Assembly: GCA_964369995.1 (NCBI GenBank)
Contig: CAYJHH010000122.1
Span: forward strand, 1-8,649
Reading direction: 5' to 3'
Length of the DNA stretch: 8,649 bases
Source of the DNA: CAYJAD01 sp964369995
GTDB lineage: Bacteria; Desulfobacterota; Desulfovibrionia; Desulfovibrionales; Desulfovibrionaceae
Part shown: piece by piece, positions 1 to 7,033 of the stretch
Numbering within the stretch: position 1 is the stretch's first letter
How the letters are laid out: each line of letters opens with the position of its first letter
Notes under the pieces: generated by a model
The model's database searches: none
Seen by the model: only the letters and a program-made list of their open reading frames with translations
Told to the model about the DNA's origin: nothing
Program-made: the position numbers and the translations under genes

Positions 1-47
1 AGCAGAAAATTTTATCGCCATAAAAAGTTTTTGGAAGTGGGGGGTGT

Positions 48-86
48 GGGGGGAGGGAACCTTTTTTCAAAAAGGTTTCTCCCCCC
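48..86. terminator. G/C-run stem-loop downstream of the radical SAM gene (possible terminator)
   Basis: A long inverted repeat. The inner arms are AACCTTTTT (58-66) and AAAAAGGTT (69-77); the outer arms are the G-run at 48-57 and the C-run at 79-86, paired with one bulge and two G.T wobbles. It lies 19 nt past the stop of the minus-strand radical SAM gene, so a 3'-end role for that gene is likely. A classical U-tract directly after the stem is missing on the minus strand: the next bases are C-rich. On the plus strand an A-run follows. It may therefore be an atypical bidirectional terminator or a dispersed repeat rather than a textbook intrinsic terminator. Confidence 0.5.
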
Positions 87-104
87 AAAAAAATATTGAG
101 ATAA

Positions 105-1043
105 TTAGCCGCCATACCAGAGAGGGCGCGCTTCGGGTACATCGGCTTGGCTGCCTTGCCAGGCATTATTCTTTTTCAGTTTATGGATCAAAGCTGTGAA
201 TACAGGGCGTTTTTCCAATGTCCATGCCGGTGCCAAGCATTCACCGGGGGCAGGGTCACCGGTTAAGCGATGCATGACCATGGTGGACGGAATAATGGGC
301 AAGGCCTCTGCCAGCATATCCACGTAGGCTTCCACGGTCAGTGGGGTATAGCGCCCTTCTTTATACCATTTTTCCAAGGGGCTGTCATAGCAGACAAAAA
401 GGCTATGTAGTTTTAAGCCGGCTAGGGGTAAGCTTAAAGCCCAGCGTACCGTTTGCATAAAATCCTCATGGCTCTCACCGGGAAGGCCGGCCATTAAATG
501 GCCGCATACTTTAAGTCCGCGTTCTGCGGCCATATGAATGGCTTTTTCGGAGTCTTGCACTGTGTGGCGGCGTTCAATGCGGGTAAGGGTGGCGTCATGG
601 CAACTTTGTAGGCCATATTCTATCCACACATGGTCAAGTTCACATGCGGCCAAAATATCTAACTTGGCTGCATCCACACAGTCAGGGCGCGTACCCACGG
701 CTAAACCCACGTTACCGGGCAAGTTTTGCACAGAGTTTACTAAGTTTACCAATCGTTCCTTGGGGCCATAGGTATTGGAAAAGGATTGAAAATAAGCTAA
801 AAAATCGCGATTGGCGTCGGTTTTTTCGTATTTACTTTTCCAAGCATGCCATTGGTCGCTTATATTTAGGCCATTTTGTAATAAACCTGAGCCGGCACCT
901 TGCGCATTGCAAAACAGGCATCCACCTGTGGCAAGGCTTCCATCGCGGTTGGGACAAGAGGCGCCTGCATCCAGTGGAATTTTTTGCACTCGTTTACCGT
1001 GATTTTGTCGAAAATACGTACCTAAAGTTTGCCAAAGCATCAT
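105..1043 (-). CDS. Radical SAM protein, YhcC/YtqA (TIGR01212) family
   Basis: A 312-residue radical SAM enzyme. The [4Fe-4S] ligands are C30, C42 and C45 in a CX11CX2C arrangement (CPNRDGS...GGCLFC), the wide spacing typical of this family instead of the usual CX3CX2C. Other family-like stretches are KIPLDAG (21-27), AYFQSFSNTY (83-92), GTRPDCV (117-123), EYGLQS (142-147), HLMAGLPGE (182-190) and HRLTGDP (258-264). The length is full for the family. The start is the first of two adjacent ATGs (1043 or 1040), with an AAGAG stretch 8 nt upstream. The family's reaction is not firmly established in general; my recollection is that the Bacillus member YtqA has been linked to wobble-uridine modification of tRNA, and transferring that role here would be inference. 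The gene is divergent from mreB and functionally unrelated as far as the sequence shows. Confidence 0.9.
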   Translation of the reverse strand: MMLWQTLGTYFRQNHGKRVQKIPLDAGASCPNRDGSLATGGCLFCNAQGAGSGLLQNGLNISDQWHAWKSKYEKTDANRDFLAYFQSFSNTYGPKERLVNLVNSVQNLPGNVGLAVGTRPDCVDAAKLDILAACELDHVWIEYGLQSCHDATLTRIERRHTVQDSEKAIHMAAERGLKVCGHLMAGLPGESHEDFMQTVRWALSLPLAGLKLHSLFVCYDSPLEKWYKEGRYTPLTVEAYVDMLAEALPIIPSTMVMHRLTGDPAPGECLAPAWTLEKRPVFTALIHKLKKNNAWQGSQADVPEARPLWYGG

Positions 1044-1090
1044 AAATAAAACTCTTTTTTTTGTAAAATATGGTCTGGTTATGTGTTTTA

Positions 1091-1119
1091 AGTCTAAGGA
1101 AAAATTTTTGAACTTTCAA
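1091..1119 (-). promoter_or_regulatory. Predicted sigma70-type promoter of the radical SAM gene
   Basis: On the minus strand TTGAAA (plus 1114-1119) is followed, after exactly 17 nt, by TAGACT (plus 1091-1096). This matches the -35/-10 consensus at 5 of 6 and 4 of 6 positions. Transcription would start near 1084, giving a leader of about 40 nt. The -35 lies in a short imperfect palindrome, TTGAA-CT-TTCAA (1108-1119). This is a prediction from consensus only. Confidence 0.45.
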
Positions 1120-1144
1120 GATAGTAATTGACTTTAAGCGCATT

Positions 1145-1173
1145 TTGGCAAACAGTAGGCACTCTTCTAAATT
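1145..1173 (+). promoter_or_regulatory. Predicted sigma70-type promoter of mreB
   Basis: TTGGCA (1145-1150), 17 nt spacer, TAAATT (1168-1173): 5 of 6 and 4 of 6 matches to consensus. It would start transcription near 1180 and leave a leader of about 50 nt before mreB. The promoter is back to back with that of the radical SAM gene in a 189-nt divergent gap that otherwise holds nothing I can identify. Confidence 0.4.
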
Positions 1174-1232
1174 TTCGAGAGCACGCAACCTTTGCGGGTA
1201 CGGTGCGCATAAATATAAGGTGTGTTGAATTC

Positions 1233-2273
1233 ATGGCGAAATTTTTTGATTCTTTCTTAGGTGTTTTTTCCAATGACCTAGCTATTGACCTTGGTACCGC
1301 CAATACCTGTGTGTATGTAAAAGGGCAAGGTATTGTTTTACGTGAGCCTTCCGTGGTTGCGGTAAAAAAAGATGGTCGTGGCAACAATGTGGTTCTCGCT
1401 GTAGGGCATGATGCCAAGAGGATGCTTGGACGTACTCCTGGTAATATTTCTGCCATTCGTCCCATGAAAGACGGCGTCATTGCAGACTTTGAAGTGACAG
1501 AAGCCATGTTGCGTCATTTTATTAGTAAAGTACATAATTCGCGTCATTTGGTGCGTCCACGTATTATTGTTTGTGTGCCCACTGGCATTACGCAGGTGGA
1601 AAAGCGTGCTGTGAAGGAATCTGCGCAATCTGCCGGCGCTCGTGAAGTGTATCTGATTGAAGAGCCCATGGCCGCAGCCATTGGTGCCAATTTGCCCATT
1701 CAAGAGCCCACTTCCAATATGGTGGTGGATATTGGCGGCGGCACCACAGAGGTAGCCATCATTTCTTTATCCGGCATAGTTTATTCTCGTTCTGTGCGTG
1801 TGGGCGGCGATAAAATGGATGAATCCATCATGACTCATGTACGTCGCAAATACAGCATGCTCATTGGGGAATCTTCCGCCGAAGAAATTAAGGTAAAAAT
1901 TGCCTCAGCCTATCCCATGGATCCTGAACAGCAAATTGAAGTAAAGGGTCGCGACCTTGTGACGGGTATTCCGCAAAATATTATTATTACTTCAGAAGAA
2001 GTGCGTAAAGCCATTGCTGAGCAAGTGGAGGGCATTGTGCAAGCTGTGCGTATGGCTCTTGAGCAAACCCCGCCAGAGCTTGCGGCAGATATTGTGGATA
2101 GAGGCATTGTGCTTACCGGCGGCGGCGCCTTATTGCGTGGCCTGGATCAATTATTACGCGAAGAAACTTCCCTGCCCATTACCGTGGTGGAAGATCCACT
2201 TTCCACAGTGGTTATGGGAACGGGTAAAGCTTTAGATAGTATAGATATTCTTAAAGAAGTATGTATTGATTAA
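1233..2273 (+). CDS. mreB: Rod shape-determining protein MreB (bacterial actin)
   Basis: A 346-residue actin-fold ATPase that polymerises under the inner membrane and steers the side-wall synthesis complex. Visible motifs are phosphate-1 (AIDLGTANT, 17-25), the EEP segment (143-145) preceding MAAAIG, phosphate-2 (VVDIGGGTTE, 164-173) and the adenosine loop (LTGGGALLRGL, 294-304). The N-terminus MAKFFDSFLGVFS is hydrophobic and short, as in membrane-binding MreBs. The reading frame is open back to an ATG at 1128, but family length and alignment favour ATG 1233, which has AAGGTG at 1217-1222, 10 nt upstream. The key nucleotide-site residues look intact. It is the first gene of the shape cluster, but is separated from mreC by a 160-nt gap holding a terminator-like hairpin. 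Confidence 0.97.
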   Translation: MAKFFDSFLGVFSNDLAIDLGTANTCVYVKGQGIVLREPSVVAVKKDGRGNNVVLAVGHDAKRMLGRTPGNISAIRPMKDGVIADFEVTEAMLRHFISKVHNSRHLVRPRIIVCVPTGITQVEKRAVKESAQSAGAREVYLIEEPMAAAIGANLPIQEPTSNMVVDIGGGTTEVAIISLSGIVYSRSVRVGGDKMDESIMTHVRRKYSMLIGESSAEEIKVKIASAYPMDPEQQIEVKGRDLVTGIPQNIIITSEEVRKAIAEQVEGIVQAVRMALEQTPPELAADIVDRGIVLTGGGALLRGLDQLLREETSLPITVVEDPLSTVVMGTGKALDSIDILKEVCID

Positions 2274-2312
2274 AAAGCGCTTTTTATTGAGAGTTTGTTT
2301 TTTGTATGGTGC

Positions 2313-2342
2313 TTGGCACTGTATGTATACATAAAGTATAGA
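2313..2342 (+). promoter_or_regulatory. Predicted promoter for mreC-mreD-mrdA-rodA-bactofilin
   Basis: TTGGCA (2313-2318) and TATAGA (2337-2342) are 18 nt apart; one base shorter spacing gives GTATAG. The -35 is identical to that proposed for mreB. A perfect 12-bp palindrome TATGTATACATA (2322-2333) sits inside the spacer, a place where a repressor or activator could act. Transcription would begin near 2349, inside the left arm of the following hairpin. Confidence 0.45.
2322..2333. repeat. 12-bp perfect palindrome between the -35 and -10 of the mreC promoter
   Basis: TATGTATACATA equals its own reverse complement. Its position between the proposed promoter elements makes it a candidate operator for a dimeric regulator. 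AT-rich palindromes of this size also arise by chance, and no regulator can be named from the sequence. Confidence 0.4.
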
Positions 2343-2374
2343 GAAAATGCCTTTTTAGGCATTTTCTTATTTTA
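2342..2374 (+). terminator. Intrinsic terminator-like hairpin between mreB and mreC
   Basis: A perfect 10-bp stem: arms AGAAAATGCC (2342-2351) and GGCATTTTCT (2358-2367), loop TTTTTA, followed by TTATTTTA. The stem is short on GC at its outer end and the U-tract is interrupted by A, so termination may be partial. It would end or attenuate the mreB transcript before mreC. The proposed mreC promoter would start inside the left arm, so its own transcripts would lack a complete hairpin. Confidence 0.6.
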
Positions 2375-2416
2375 GTGCGGTACCCTATGTCACCAAGGGC
2401 ATGGGCAAAGCCAATA

Positions 2417-2423
2417 GAAAGGG
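2417..2423 (+). promoter_or_regulatory. Ribosome binding site supporting the GTG start of mreC
   Basis: GAAAGGG ends 10 nt before GTG 2434. The upstream in-frame ATG 2401 has only AAGGG at 2395-2399, one base from the start codon, which is too close for normal initiation. This site is the reason for preferring the later start. Confidence 0.5.
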
Positions 2424-2433
2424 TCTCATTGCT

Positions 2434-3498
2434 GTGACTTCAAGACGATATATAGTACTTTCCATTATTTTGCTTTTCCTCTTTTTGGGCATGCATACAT
2501 GGAACCAACGTACCGGAATTTTGGATACGGTGGCAACCCATGTGGGGCTGGAACTGGTGGGAAGCATTTTAAAGCCCATGGTGGCGGTAAATACCACCGT
2601 GTCTGACGTGTGGGAAAATTACGTGGAATTGGTGGGCGTACGTGAAGAAAATAAACGTCTGAAAGCCGACTTACTTTCCATTCAATCCCAACTTGTGGCC
2701 GCCGATGAGGATAGGGCTGAAGTGCGTCGTTTACGCGCACTTTTATCCTTACCGGTGGATAGAAGCTGGCGACCTGTGGGCGCGCGCATTCTTGCAGGGC
2801 GCCTTGGCCCCAATTCTGCTTTAGAAACGGTAATTTTAAGCCGCGGCTACATTACCGGTGGCACTCCCGGCACTCCCATCATGACCAATTTAGGATTGGT
2901 GGGGCGTATTTTGCGTGCTTCTGCCCACACCTCCACCGCATTACTTCTCACAGACCCCGGCTCACGCATAGCTGTTTTAAGCCAGAAAACGCGCACGGCG
3001 GGCATACTCACAGGGCGTGGTGGGCGAGAACCGCTAGAAATGCGCTTTGTGGGGCATAATGCTACCATTGAGGAAGGCGAACTCTTAGTAACTTCGGGTC
3101 TTGATGGTGTGTATCCCAAGGGCTTATCGGTGGCGCGCATTACCAAGGTGGATATGTACAGCTATTCGCCCTTTAAAACCGTTTTGGCTCAACCTTTGGT
3201 GGATGCAGGGCATTTGGAAGAGGTGCTTTTATTGGAGCCCACAGGGCTTGAGCCTTTACCGGAAATTCCTGCTGAGGACTTTATGGGGCCGCCAACCTTT
3301 GAACAAATGCAAATTATGGAAGAGCAAGCTGCTGCAAACGCTACAGACGCCGCTGAAGAAGGTACGGAAAGCCTAAATGAAGACGCTGTAAAAAAAACAG
3401 AAACTCCGGCAGAGCCGCAAGGCACCCTATTTAAAATACTGCCCAACATGACATGGACCCTTAATCCTGAGCCGCAAGGTGTGCGGGAGGCCGCATGA
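2434..3498 (+). CDS. mreC: Rod shape-determining protein MreC
   Basis: A periplasmic scaffold anchored by one N-terminal membrane helix; it binds PBP2 and links MreB to the RodA-PBP2 synthase. Counting from GTG 2434 (354 residues): a short basic N-terminus (VTSRR), membrane segment about 6-22, helical/coiled-coil stretch about 55-105 (REENKRLKADL), then the MreC beta-barrel region to about 270, with the characteristic VTSGLDGVYPKGLS near 219-232. The last 75 or so residues are an acidic, Ala/Glu/Pro-rich tail, probably disordered, ending in a hydrophobic patch (LFKILPNMTWTL). The upstream in-frame ATG 2401 would add 11 residues but is poorly served by a ribosome site. Its stop overlaps the mreD start (ATGA), which suggests translational coupling. 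Confidence 0.93.
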   Translation: MTSRRYIVLSIILLFLFLGMHTWNQRTGILDTVATHVGLELVGSILKPMVAVNTTVSDVWENYVELVGVREENKRLKADLLSIQSQLVAADEDRAEVRRLRALLSLPVDRSWRPVGARILAGRLGPNSALETVILSRGYITGGTPGTPIMTNLGLVGRILRASAHTSTALLLTDPGSRIAVLSQKTRTAGILTGRGGREPLEMRFVGHNATIEEGELLVTSGLDGVYPKGLSVARITKVDMYSYSPFKTVLAQPLVDAGHLEEVLLLEPTGLEPLPEIPAEDFMGPPTFEQMQIMEEQAAANATDAAEEGTESLNEDAVKKTETPAEPQGTLFKILPNMTWTLNPEPQGVREAA

Positions 3499-3965
3499 AC
3501 GTGCGCGCTGGCGTGTGGTGGGCTCTTTTTATTCCTCTAGCCATCATGATTCAAGCCCGTTTTCCTGCTCTGGACGCTTTGCTCATAGGGCTTATCTTAA
3601 TACTACAAGAAAGGCGTTATAAAAGCTTATTATGGCTTTTGCCCTTGCTTATTTTGGTGCAAGAAGGCATTGGCTCCCGTGCTTTTGGGGGTATGGTGCT
3701 GTGGTATTGCATGATCATAGTGCTTTTTGCCGTGGGGCGCTGGTTATTTGAGGTGCAAAATATTCTTTTTGTTTTACTTATTAGCGTATGTCTTGGGGCT
3801 TTACATTTTAGCTTGGTGTATTTATTGGCACCTCTTCAAGATTTACCGGTAGATATACATCTCTTAACTCATGAAAGTGTGGTTCAGGCTGCCTTTGTGC
3901 CACTGGCATGGTGGATTGCCGCTTTTACTCGAAAATGGACATATACTGATGACGATGCCATCTAG
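3495..3965 (+). CDS. mreD: Rod shape-determining protein MreD-like membrane protein
   Basis: A 156-residue, very hydrophobic protein with about five to six predicted membrane segments (roughly 4-20, 25-38, 43-58, 63-83, 88-110 and 128-145) and short charged loops such as QERRYK. MreD proteins are small and diverge strongly in sequence, so the call rests on size, hydrophobicity and its place between mreC and mrdA. MreD is the membrane partner of MreC in the elongasome. The start ATG overlaps the mreC stop, with GGGAGG at 3485-3490 only 4 nt ahead. The 3' end overlaps the start of mrdA by 17 nt. Confidence 0.85.
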   Translation: MNVRAGVWWALFIPLAIMIQARFPALDALLIGLILILQERRYKSLLWLLPLLILVQEGIGSRAFGGMVLWYCMIIVLFAVGRWLFEVQNILFVLLISVCLGALHFSLVYLLAPLQDLPVDIHLLTHESVVQAAFVPLAWWIAAFTRKWTYTDDDAI

Positions 3966-5892
3966 CTTTCCTCGCAAAAAAGATAACAAGTTGCGTAGTT
4001 GGTTGCAAATTCCTGTGGAAACAGAGGAGTATCAACCACCGCGCTCGGGCATGTTTCTTTTGCAAGCCTTGGTGGGCCTGTTTTTTTTGATTTTTGTGGT
4101 GCGCTTTTGGTATTTGCAAGTGCATAAAGGTGAGGCCTATGCTGAGCGGGCGCAATTAAACCGCATGCGAGAAGAGCGTATTCTAGCGCCGCGTGGGCTT
4201 ATTGTGGATCGCAATGATGTGGTGCTGGCCGATAATATTTTGGCATATGGTTTGAGCATAGTGCGTGAAGACGTGGTGGATTTACCCGCTACCTTGGCGC
4301 AAATCAGCGCATGGACAGGTGTAGACCACGATACATTGCTGGAAAAATATCGTAAAGATAAAAGCAAGGTGCAATCCTTTGAACCCATGCCCCTTGTGTC
4401 TGATTTGGATTTAAGCCTTGTGGCGCAAATAGAAGCGCAGCTCATACACTGGCCGGGTCTTGAAATTGTCTCACAGGCCAAACGCACCTATCCTTTGGGC
4501 GAAATATATGCGCATATTTTAGGCTATGTGGCTGAGGCCAATGAAAAAGAGTTAGAAAGTAATGCTGAGCTTGGCATGGGTGATCTTGTGGGTAAGCAAG
4601 GTTTGGAATTGGTTTTAGAAGATAACTTACGTGGTCGAAAGGGGCTGTATCAGCGTGAAGTGGACGTGGTTGGGCGCTCTTTAAGCAAAAAATTACTCAC
4701 AGAACCTCGTGGCGGCGATAGAATTCGCTTGGCCATTGATACACAAATACAGCAAGCGGCTTGGACAGCTTTAGAAGGGCATACCGGCAGCATTGTGGTC
4801 ATGGAGCCGGATACAGGTAAGTTGGTGGCCTTGGTTACTGCACCTGCTTATGACAATAATTTGTTTACTTCGGGTATTTCTCATAAAGATTGGAATGCTC
4901 TGCGAGAAAACCCACGCTTTCCTTTGCAAAATCGTGTCATTCAATCGGTGTATCCTCCGGCATCGGTGTGGAAGTTGGTTATGACAGGGCTTTTTTTGGA
5001 ACAAGGCATTGATCCTAAAGCCAAAGAATTTTGCACAGGTTCGGTGAAATTGGGAAATCGCGTTTTTCGTTGTTGGCACCCCGGTCATGGCTCGGTGGAT
5101 ATGACCAGAGCGCTTACGGAATCTTGTGATATTTACTATTATCTCATGGGTGAGCGCATGGGCATAGATAAAATATCACGCTATGCCACGGCCAGTGGTT
5201 TTGGCTCGCCCACAGGTATTATTTTGCCGCATGAAAAAGGCGGTCTTGTGCCTTCGCGTGAATGGAAAAAAGAGCGTTTGAATGAGCCTTGGGTGCGCGG
5301 TGATACCTATAATATTTCCATAGGCCAAGGCTTTGGCTTGGTGACTCCTTTGCAGGTAGCCAACTATATTTCGGCTTTGCTCAATGGCGGGTATTTGTTG
5401 CAACCCCAAGTGGTGGATGTGGACGCTGCTGTGGTGCGGGGGGAGATTCCTGCTACGGCGCGCCATAGGGATTTTATTTTAAATAGTATGCGCAAAACGG
5501 CTTCAGTGGGGACGGCTAAAATTATTGGTCGCAAAGATGCTGACATGGGTGGTAAAACCGGTACTGCGCAAGTGATGAAGCTCAAGCTTGATGGCAAGCG
5601 CCGCATTAAGAATGAAGAGCTGGAATATTTGCAAAGAGACCATGCGTGGATTGCCACCTTTGGCGCCAAGGATAATCAACGCTATGTGGTGGTGGTTATG
5701 CTCGAGCATGGCGGCGGCGGCTCCTCTGCGGCGGGGCCTGTGGCCAAAAGGATGTATGACACCCTTTTTGGGCCAGAGGTTAAGGAAGAAGATGCGCCCC
5801 AAAGCCAGCCTCAGGCCAAAAGGAAAAATCAGCTTGGTGCATCACTTGAAGCCCTTTTTGTAGCCCAAGGAGAAGCCCATGGCTCTTTTTGA
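3949..5892 (+). CDS. mrdA: Penicillin-binding protein 2, elongasome D,D-transpeptidase
   Basis: A class B penicillin-binding protein that cross-links side-wall peptidoglycan made by RodA. From ATG 3949 it is 647 residues: cytoplasmic tail 1-34, membrane anchor about 35-57, the non-catalytic pedestal domain beginning at RGLIVDRND (82-90), and the transpeptidase domain with SVWK (active-site S339, K342), SCD (392-394) and KTGT (536-539). All three catalytic motifs are present; SCD in place of SxN is usual for PBP2. The frame is open to an ATG at 3871 inside mreD, but family length and a weak GGA 9 nt upstream favour 3949 (3955 is also possible). The C-terminal 35 residues past the catalytic core are polar (KEEDAPQSQPQAKRKN) and end in a short hydrophobic segment whose codons also carry the rodA ribosome site. 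Confidence 0.95.
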   Translation: MTMPSSFPRKKDNKLRSWLQIPVETEEYQPPRSGMFLLQALVGLFFLIFVVRFWYLQVHKGEAYAERAQLNRMREERILAPRGLIVDRNDVVLADNILAYGLSIVREDVVDLPATLAQISAWTGVDHDTLLEKYRKDKSKVQSFEPMPLVSDLDLSLVAQIEAQLIHWPGLEIVSQAKRTYPLGEIYAHILGYVAEANEKELESNAELGMGDLVGKQGLELVLEDNLRGRKGLYQREVDVVGRSLSKKLLTEPRGGDRIRLAIDTQIQQAAWTALEGHTGSIVVMEPDTGKLVALVTAPAYDNNLFTSGISHKDWNALRENPRFPLQNRVIQSVYPPASVWKLVMTGLFLEQGIDPKAKEFCTGSVKLGNRVFRCWHPGHGSVDMTRALTESCDIYYYLMGERMGIDKISRYATASGFGSPTGIILPHEKGGLVPSREWKKERLNEPWVRGDTYNISIGQGFGLVTPLQVANYISALLNGGYLLQPQVVDVDAAVVRGEIPATARHRDFILNSMRKTASVGTAKIIGRKDADMGGKTGTAQVMKLKLDGKRRIKNEELEYLQRDHAWIATFGAKDNQRYVVVVMLEHGGGGSSAAGPVAKRMYDTLFGPEVKEEDAPQSQPQAKRKNQLGASLEALFVAQGEAHGSF

Positions 5893-6994
5893 TAGACGCC
5901 TTTTTACCTATATCAACTGGGAGCTATTAGCGTGCTTTTTGGCGCTTTTTGTGGTGGGTGTGGGAAATTTATATTCTGCCTCAGGTATGCGCCTTGAAGA
6001 AGGCATAGCTGTCTCTTCTTTTTATCAGCGCCAGCTTATTTGGGGCAGCATGGGCTTTACTGTTATGATTTGCGCCATGGTGTTTGATTACCGCAAATTG
6101 CATAATCTGGCTTGGCCTCTCTTTGTTGTGGTATTGATTTTATTGGCATTGGTACCCTTAGTGGGGGTAAAGGTGTATGGAGCTCAGCGCTGGCTATCCT
6201 TGGGCTTTATGAACTTGCAACCCAGTGAATTGGCAAAATTGGCTGTGCTTATTTTGGGGGCGCATGTCATTAGCCGCAATACAGAAAGCCTTGGCTGGAT
6301 TGGCTTTTTTCAAGCCCTTTTGGTGGCTGCGGTGCCTTGCGCTTTTATTATTACACAACCAGACCTTGGCACCAGCATAAATGTGCTTTTGGTTTTGGGG
6401 GGCATGATTCTTTTCCACGGCCTTAAGGGGCGCGTATTTAAGGTTTGTATAAGTATTTTACCTTTTGTTGTGGCTTTTATGTGGTTTGTGGGCATGAAGG
6501 ATTATCAACGCCAAAGGGTACTGACTTTTTTAAACCCTGGGGCGGACCCTCATGGCGCCGGCTATCATATTATGCAATCGCAAATTGCCATTGGCTCCGG
6601 GCAAATATGGGGCAAGGGCTTTTTTGAAGGCACGCAAAGTCAATTACGCTTTGTGCCGGAACGCCATTCTGACTTTGTTATTGCTGTTTTTGGAGAAGAA
6701 TGGGGTTTTGCCGGTTGTGTGGCGCTTATTTTCTTGTACTGTCTCTTTTTATTGTCTATATATGCCACTGTGGTTAAGGCAAAAGACCGTTTTGGCAGCC
6801 TTTTGTGCGTTGGGGTCTTTTTCTACTTTTTTTGGCAAATAGTCATTAATATGGGCATGGTTATTGGGCTTATGCCTGTGGTGGGCATTCCTTTGCCCTT
6901 CATGTCCTACGGTGGCTCTTCCATGCTTGTGAATTGTCTTTTAATTGGCCTGGTGCTCAATGTGTCCATGCGCCGATTTATGTTTAAAAGTTGA
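5879..6994 (+). CDS. rodA: RodA, SEDS-family peptidoglycan glycosyltransferase
   Basis: A polytopic inner-membrane enzyme of 371 residues with about ten membrane helices that polymerises lipid II into glycan strands together with PBP2. SEDS hallmarks are QRWLSLG (about 102-108), QPSELAKLA (about 113-121), QPDLGTS (D162), and FVPERHSDFVIAVFGEEWG with D265, which corresponds to the catalytic aspartate of RodA/FtsW proteins. The C-terminal PLPFMSYGGSSML is also typical. Adjacency to PBP2, not a class B PBP3, supports RodA rather than FtsW. The start has a strong site AAGGAG (5867-5872) 6 nt upstream, embedded in the end of mrdA; the 14-nt overlap suggests coupled translation and a matched ratio of polymerase to transpeptidase. 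Confidence 0.96.
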   Translation: MALFDRRLFTYINWELLACFLALFVVGVGNLYSASGMRLEEGIAVSSFYQRQLIWGSMGFTVMICAMVFDYRKLHNLAWPLFVVVLILLALVPLVGVKVYGAQRWLSLGFMNLQPSELAKLAVLILGAHVISRNTESLGWIGFFQALLVAAVPCAFIITQPDLGTSINVLLVLGGMILFHGLKGRVFKVCISILPFVVAFMWFVGMKDYQRQRVLTFLNPGADPHGAGYHIMQSQIAIGSGQIWGKGFFEGTQSQLRFVPERHSDFVIAVFGEEWGFAGCVALIFLYCLFLLSIYATVVKAKDRFGSLLCVGVFFYFFWQIVINMGMVIGLMPVVGIPLPFMSYGGSSMLVNCLLIGLVLNVSMRRFMFKS

Positions 6995-7020
6995 TGTTGA
7001 GAAAAACAAACCTTGTAAAA

Positions 7021-7025
7021 AAGGA
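7021..7025 (+). promoter_or_regulatory. Ribosome binding site supporting the GTG start of the bactofilin gene
   Basis: AAGGA lies 8 nt before GTG 7034. For the ATG at 7025 the same AAGG would touch the start codon with no spacer, so initiation at GTG is more plausible. Confidence 0.55.
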
Positions 7026-7033
7026 TGGCTACG

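Noticed and set aside
1145..1161. sigma54-like GG-N10-GC element upstream of mreB
   Set aside because: The spacing of the two dinucleotides fits, but the flanking bases (AA after TGGCA, AG before GC) depart from the -24/-12 consensus, and a sigma70 reading using the same TTGGCA is at least as good.
1128..1232. N-terminal extension of mreB from ATG 1128
   Set aside because: The 35 extra residues are not MreB-like, the ORF would begin upstream of the best promoter's -10, and ATG 1233 has a proper ribosome site and gives the normal family length.
1044..1232. Small RNA or riboswitch in the divergent gap
   Set aside because: No stable stem-loop series or conserved riboswitch-like core is visible; the promoters account for the gap.
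2272..2285. AAAAAGCGCTTTTT palindrome directly at the mreB stop as a terminator
   Set aside because: The only possible hairpin is five A-T pairs around a GCGC loop, too weak; the hairpin at 2342-2367 is much better.
3871..3948. N-terminal extension of PBP2 inside mreD
   Set aside because: These 26 codons overlap the mreD coding frame, lack PBP2-like features, and the cytoplasmic tail from 3949 is already complete.
4137..4487. Minus-strand ORF within mrdA (and similar ORFs opposite mreB, mreC and rodA)
   Set aside because: All lie fully antisense to strongly conserved genes, with Arg/Ser/Thr-rich translations and no recognisable domain.
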